Positions 6,520 to 9,384 of a DNA stretch of 9,384 nt are shown piece by piece. Under the pieces are notes generated by a model, which saw only the letters and a list, made by a program, of their open reading frames with translations, searched no databases and was not told the DNA's origin. Position 1 is the stretch's first letter. Each line of letters begins with the position of its first letter. The stretch comes from an uncultured Acetatifactor sp. (GTDB lineage Bacteria; Bacillota; Clostridia; Lachnospirales; Lachnospiraceae). The translations under genes were made by a program, and so were the position numbers. The stretch lies in contig CAOOJO010000073.1 of the NCBI GenBank assembly GCA_948496895.1, positions 1 to 9,384 on the forward strand. Direction: 5' to 3'.

Positions 6520-7167
6520 GTGGACAGGATATTGGTGGTGGAGGACGATGGGAGCGTCCGGGAGGAGCTGACATTGCTTTTGCGGGCCAACGGGTATGAG
6601 GTGGTGGGGCAGCCGCCCTGCGAGCTGGCGCTGCTGGACGTGAACCTCCCCGGGGAGAGCGGGTTCGAGCTGTGCCGGAGGCTGCGGATGGAGTCGGATG
6701 TGCCCGTGATTTTCCTCACGGGGCGGGACTCCGCGGAGGACGAGCTGCTGGGCTTTGGGGTGGGGGCGGACGATTACATCCGCAAGCCTTATCATTCTTC
6801 GGTGCTGTTGGCCCGGATAGAGCGGCTTCTGAAAGTTAGGAGGGGCGCTTCGCCGGAGCAGGGGGGGCCCGGGCGGGGCGATTGTGTGCTTGCCGTCAGG
6901 GGGCTTGCGCTGGATTTGGCGCAGCTTGCGGCGGAGTATCAGGGGCAGCGGCTGGAGCTGACGAAGAACGAGACGCGGATTCTGGCCTGTCTGATGAAGA
7001 AAGGGCTCTGCACCAAAGAGGAGCTGGTGGAGGATTTGTGGCAGAACAGTTTGTATGTGGACGAGAATACGCTGTACGTGAATGTGAACCGGCTGCGGGA
7101 GAAGCTGAAGCGGGCGGGAGCGGGGGAATTCATCCGGACAGTCCGGGGGGTGGGGTATCGGCTGTGA
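6520..7167 (+). CDS. OmpR-family response regulator with shortened receiver domain
   Basis: The 215-residue regulator has a receiver domain (about 1-105) and an OmpR-type winged-helix DNA-binding domain (about 120-215, from the RLELTKNE region to TVRGVGYRL). Receiver landmarks are acidic residues E8/D9/D10, phosphoacceptor D40 in LALLDVNLPG, T67 in FLTG and K89 in DDYIRKP. D40 lies about 12 residues earlier than usual (about 51-54) because the segment between GYEVV and LALLD is very short; the second helix of the receiver fold seems trimmed. GTG 6520 is chosen because GGAGG at 6507-6511 lies 8 nt upstream and the product then starts with the typical DRILVVEDD. An ATG at 6433 overlapping serA is in frame but would translate the serA terminator. 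The kinase gene overlaps its stop by 4 nt. Together with the downstream ABC genes it is most like BceR-type regulators. Confidence 0.9.
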   Translation: MDRILVVEDDGSVREELTLLLRANGYEVVGQPPCELALLDVNLPGESGFELCRRLRMESDVPVIFLTGRDSAEDELLGFGVGADDYIRKPYHSSVLLARIERLLKVRRGASPEQGGPGRGDCVLAVRGLALDLAQLAAEYQGQRLELTKNETRILACLMKKGLCTKEELVEDLWQNSLYVDENTLYVNVNRLREKLKRAGAGEFIRTVRGVGYRL

Positions 7168-8255
7168 GGGAGGGGAAGATTTATACGGTTTTTCGTTATT
7201 TCAGGGATGCCTGTGAGTCCAGGCTGGTGACGCTGTGTTTCTTAGGCATGGGAGGGCTTGGCTTTGGATTGATTCTGGCTGTGGCGGGAGCGGGAGCGGC
7301 GCTGATCGGGCTTCTGGCGGGGATGTATCTGGCGGTGGTCCTGCTCTGGCTTCTGGCAGTGGGGCTGCTGGAGGGGAGGCGGATGGAAGCGCTGGAGAAG
7401 CTGATTCGGGATCTGCCGGAGGTCTGGCTGCTGGGGGAGGTGCTGCCGAAGCCTGTGGGCGCTTTGGAGAGGCGGTATTTCCGTATCATGCTGGAGCTGT
7501 CCCGCTGTGCGGTAGGGGTGGCGGAGGAGGCCCGCAGGGAGAAGGAGGCGTACTGCGATTACGTGGAGCGTTGGATTCATGAGATGAAGACGCCGCTGAC
7601 GGCATGTTCTCTGATCCTGGACAATGGAGGGGATGGGCGGAAGCTGCGGCGGGAGCTGAAGCGGGCGGACAATCTGACGGAGAGCATTCTGTACTACGCC
7701 AGGCTGCGGACTATGGAAAAGGATGTGAAGATATGTGGGTTTTCCGCTGCGGATGTGATAGAGGAGGCGCTGAAGAGCCAGATGGAGCTGTTGATCGGGG
7801 CGGGCATCAGGGTGGAGGCGGAGGGGGATTTCCCTGTCTATTCGGACAGGAAATCGGTGTGCTTCATGCTGAAGCAGCTTTTGGTCAACTGCGCGAAGTA
7901 CTGCCCGGGCTGCCAGGTAAGCATCCGGGCGGTGGAGGGCACGATTTCCGTCCGGGACGATGGGCCCGGAATCTTGGCCCATGAGCTGCGCCGGGTCACG
8001 GAGCGGGGGTTTACGGGAAGCGGGGCGGGAGCAGCGGCTGACCGGATGGACGGGGATGGCTGCCCTGGAAGCGGCGCAGGCAGGGCGGTCAGGGAGGCCT
8101 GGCCGGAAGGTGCAGGGTACAGGGCATCCGGCGGTACCGGAATGGGGCTATATCTTGTAAAGCAGCTGTGCGACCGCCTGGGAATCTCCCTTGGGATAGC
8201 GTCCGTGGCAGGGGAATATACCTGTATCAGCCTGGGGTTTCATAGCGGAAGCTGA
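7164..8255 (+). CDS. Intramembrane-sensing (BceS-like) sensor histidine kinase with enlarged ATP lid
   Basis: Starting at GTG 7164, which overlaps the regulator stop as GTGA, the product is 363 residues. Two hydrophobic helices at about 21-42 and 45-69 are joined by almost no loop, so there is no extracellular sensor domain; this is the intramembrane-sensing layout of kinases paired with BceAB-type transporters. The H box is RWIHEMKTPL with H139, the N box LLVNCAKY with N242, the D box RDDGPG at 264-269, the F motif GFTG at 282-285 and the last G box SGGTGMGLYL at 322-331. Related kinases have about 10 residues between GFTG and STGMG; here there are 36, rich in Gly/Ala, with GSGAGxA repeated at 285-291 and 302-308. 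It would phosphorylate the upstream regulator in response to the transporter. An earlier frame opening at 6882 lies inside the regulator gene and is not used. Confidence 0.88.
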   Translation: MREGKIYTVFRYFRDACESRLVTLCFLGMGGLGFGLILAVAGAGAALIGLLAGMYLAVVLLWLLAVGLLEGRRMEALEKLIRDLPEVWLLGEVLPKPVGALERRYFRIMLELSRCAVGVAEEARREKEAYCDYVERWIHEMKTPLTACSLILDNGGDGRKLRRELKRADNLTESILYYARLRTMEKDVKICGFSAADVIEEALKSQMELLIGAGIRVEAEGDFPVYSDRKSVCFMLKQLLVNCAKYCPGCQVSIRAVEGTISVRDDGPGILAHELRRVTERGFTGSGAGAAADRMDGDGCPGSGAGRAVREAWPEGAGYRASGGTGMGLYLVKQLCDRLGISLGIASVAGEYTCISLGFHSGS

Positions 8256-8293
8256 GTGCTGGCCATGGATATCACCCTGCTTCAAAGCCGCTC

Positions 8294-8309
8294 CTTACAA
8301 AACCGTAAG
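8294..8309 (+). promoter_or_regulatory. Candidate binding site for the BceR-like regulator
   Basis: CTTAC-AAAACC-GTAAG is a perfect 5-bp inverted repeat upstream of the ATPase gene. Written as TTACA-N4-CGTAA it differs in one base from the TNACA-N4-TGTAA pattern reported for BceR-like regulators, recalled from the literature. It lies about 44 nt upstream of the -10 candidate, where an activator would bind. Confidence 0.55.
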
Positions 8310-8337
8310 AAAAAACAGGATTTCCGTTAGAACAAAA
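8303..8337 (+). repeat. Imperfect direct repeat spaced 21 bp, possible tandem regulator sites
   Basis: CCGTAAGAAAAAAC at 8303-8316 recurs as CCGTTAGAACAAAA at 8324-8337, 11 of 14 positions equal by hand alignment. The 21-bp phase is two helical turns, as expected for tandem OmpR-type binding. It overlaps the right half of the inverted repeat and the expected -35 position. Confidence 0.4.
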
Positions 8338-8358
8338 CCCTCCGTCCTGTGGTAAGAT
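8329..8358 (+). promoter_or_regulatory. Candidate activator-dependent promoter of the ABC transporter operon
   Basis: TAAGAT at 8353-8358 with an upstream TGG gives an extended -10 (TGNTAAGAT). The -35 region near 8329-8334 (AGAACA) is poor, which fits a promoter that needs a phosphorylated regulator. Start of transcription would be about 15-20 nt before the ATG at 8380. Confidence 0.45.
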
Positions 8359-8379
8359 AAGGACGAAGAGGTGACAGAC

Positions 8380-9159
8380 ATGGAAAGAAACGACAAGGAA
8401 AAAATCCTGGAAATCGAAAACGTGACAAAGTACTACGGCAGCGGGACCGTGGTCACGAAGGCCCTGGACGGCATCTCGTTCGATGTGGAAAAGGGCGAGT
8501 TCACCGCCATCATGGGGGCATCCGGCTCCGGGAAGAGCACTTTGCTGAACGTGATCTCCACAATCGACCGGGTCAGCAGCGGCGAAATCCGGGTGGAGGG
8601 CAGGCGGCTCACCGGGATGGGGGAGAACGACCTCTCGGTGTTCCGCAGGGACAGGCTGGGATTCATTTTTCAGGAGTACAATCTCCTGGACACTTTGACC
8701 ATCGGGGAGAACATCGTATTGCCCCTGAACCTGAAAAAGCTGCCTCCGGAAAAGAGCGCGCAGGAGCTTCAGCGGGTGGCGGAGGCTCTGGGGGTGGCGG
8801 AGCAGATGGACAAATTTCCCTACGAGCTCTCCGGAGGGCAGCGCCAGCGGGCAGCCTGCGCCCGGGCCATCGTCACGAACCCGGCGCTGATTTTAGGGGA
8901 CGAGCCCACAGGGGCCCTGGACTCGGCAAACGCCAAGAACCTGATGAAGACCTTTCAGATGATGAACCGCTCCCTGGGCTCCACCATCCTGATGGTCACC
9001 CACGACGCCCTCATGGGCTCCTACGCGGACAGGGTGCTGTTCTTAAAGGACGGGAAGATATGGAGCGAAATCCACAGGGGGGACAGGAGCAGGCAGGACA
9101 TGTACCGGGAAATCTGGGCCGTGTCCGCGGCGCTGGGAGGTGAGACGGATGTATCTTAA
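8380..9159 (+). CDS. ABC transporter ATPase, BceA-like (antimicrobial peptide export/detoxification)
   Basis: The 259-residue nucleotide-binding protein belongs to the MacB/LolD/BceA class that pairs with FtsX-type permeases. Walker A is GASGSGKST at 46-54, the Q-loop is in FIFQEYNLLDTLT, the signature is LSGGQRQR at 150-157, Walker B is LILGDEPTGALD with D174 and E175, and the switch histidine is H208 in VTHD. The C-terminal tail after GDRSRQDMYREI is common in Firmicute peptide-detoxification ATPases. ATG 8380 is preferred because GAGGTGA at 8367-8373 lies 6 nt upstream; a GTG at 8371 in the same frame would add three residues and sits inside that ribosome binding site. The permease gene overlaps its last 11 nt. 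Substrate is unknown; bacitracin- or lantibiotic-like cell-wall peptides are the usual targets of such systems. Confidence 0.92.
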   Translation: MERNDKEKILEIENVTKYYGSGTVVTKALDGISFDVEKGEFTAIMGASGSGKSTLLNVISTIDRVSSGEIRVEGRRLTGMGENDLSVFRRDRLGFIFQEYNLLDTLTIGENIVLPLNLKKLPPEKSAQELQRVAEALGVAEQMDKFPYELSGGQRQRAACARAIVTNPALILGDEPTGALDSANAKNLMKTFQMMNRSLGSTILMVTHDALMGSYADRVLFLKDGKIWSEIHRGDRSRQDMYREIWAVSAALGGETDVS

Positions 9160-9384
9160 TCTTGCAATCCGGAACGTGAAGCGGCAGGTGGGCAATTATC
9201 TGATTTACTTTATGACCGTGTCCCTTACGGTGGCGCTGCTGTTTGCCATTAACAATGTAATTTACAGCAGGGAGCTGGCGGTCTTTGTGGACCGGGGGGA
9301 GAGCGCCAGGACTGCCCTGAAAATCGTGGTGGGTGCTATCTCCTTTGTGGTGGCCTTTGTGCTGAGCTACGCCACCTCCTTCCT
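9149..9384 (+). CDS. FtsX-type ABC permease, BceB-like, N-terminal part (3' end outside window)
   Basis: The frame begins at ATG 9149, with GGGAGGTGAG at 9136-9145 as ribosome binding site, and overlaps the end of the ATPase gene by 11 nt, indicating translational coupling. About 78 codons are visible. The start MYLNLAIRNVKRQVGNYLIYF is the usual opening of Firmicute BceB-like permeases. A first hydrophobic helix covers about residues 17-38. A second (IVVGAISFVVAFVLSYATSF) begins near residue 58 and runs to the window edge, after a short segment that may be extracytoplasmic. In BceB proteins a large extracellular domain between later helices detects the peptide and signals to the kinase; that part lies beyond the window. 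Identity rests on the N-terminus plus gene context. Confidence 0.85.
   Translation, partial: MYLNLAIRNVKRQVGNYLIYFMTVSLTVALLFAINNVIYSRELAVFVDRGESARTALKIVVGAISFVVAFVLSYATSF

Noticed and set aside
1..9384. CRISPR array, tRNA, rRNA or riboswitch
   Set aside because: No regularly spaced repeats, no cloverleaf with a CCA-type end and no recognised aptamer or T-box core were seen.

Overview
The window reads as a chromosomal segment of a high-GC member of the Clostridia, most likely a Lachnospiraceae-type Firmicute. This rests on the short ACT-domain SerA form beside serC, AGGAGG-type ribosome binding sites, and a BceRS-BceAB-like module typical of Firmicutes. All genes lie on the + strand. The organism assignment is inference from gene types and style, not from a marker gene.

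Layout. (1) 2-2164: branched-chain amino acid genes, the 3' end of ilvD followed by a complete ilvB; no ilvN/ilvH small subunit follows. (2) 2174-3592: a membrane-anchored L,D-transpeptidase begins 9 nt after ilvB. (3) 3593-3721: a spacer with a candidate promoter and a palindrome. (4) 3722-6436: serine biosynthesis, serC then serA. Between them lies an AT-richer block (about 40% GC by hand count of 4861-5160, against about 68% in 5461-5640). It encodes a small domain resembling Arr/ADP-ribosyltransferase-like proteins. This block stays open in frame into serA, giving a 536-residue reading frame, while serA keeps its own ATG and ribosome binding site. A perfect 15-bp inverted repeat lies in the linker. 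A terminator hairpin follows serA. (5) 6520-9384: a peptide-sensing and detoxification module: OmpR-type response regulator, short intramembrane-sensing histidine kinase, a spacer with a candidate operator and promoter, an ABC ATPase, and the start of an FtsX-type permease that runs off the window.

How the genes work together. IlvB makes the first and IlvD the third dedicated intermediate of Val/Leu/Ile synthesis. SerA makes 3-phosphohydroxypyruvate and SerC transaminates it to phosphoserine. The last four genes form one signalling and transport unit: the regulator presumably acts on the repeats upstream of the ATPase gene.

The oddest points are the ADP-ribosyltransferase-like block joined to SerA with its inverted repeat, the shortened receiver domain of the response regulator, and the long insertion in the ATP lid of its partner kinase. 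No RNA gene, CRISPR array, transposase or integrase was found. No gene-free stretch exceeds about 130 bases.
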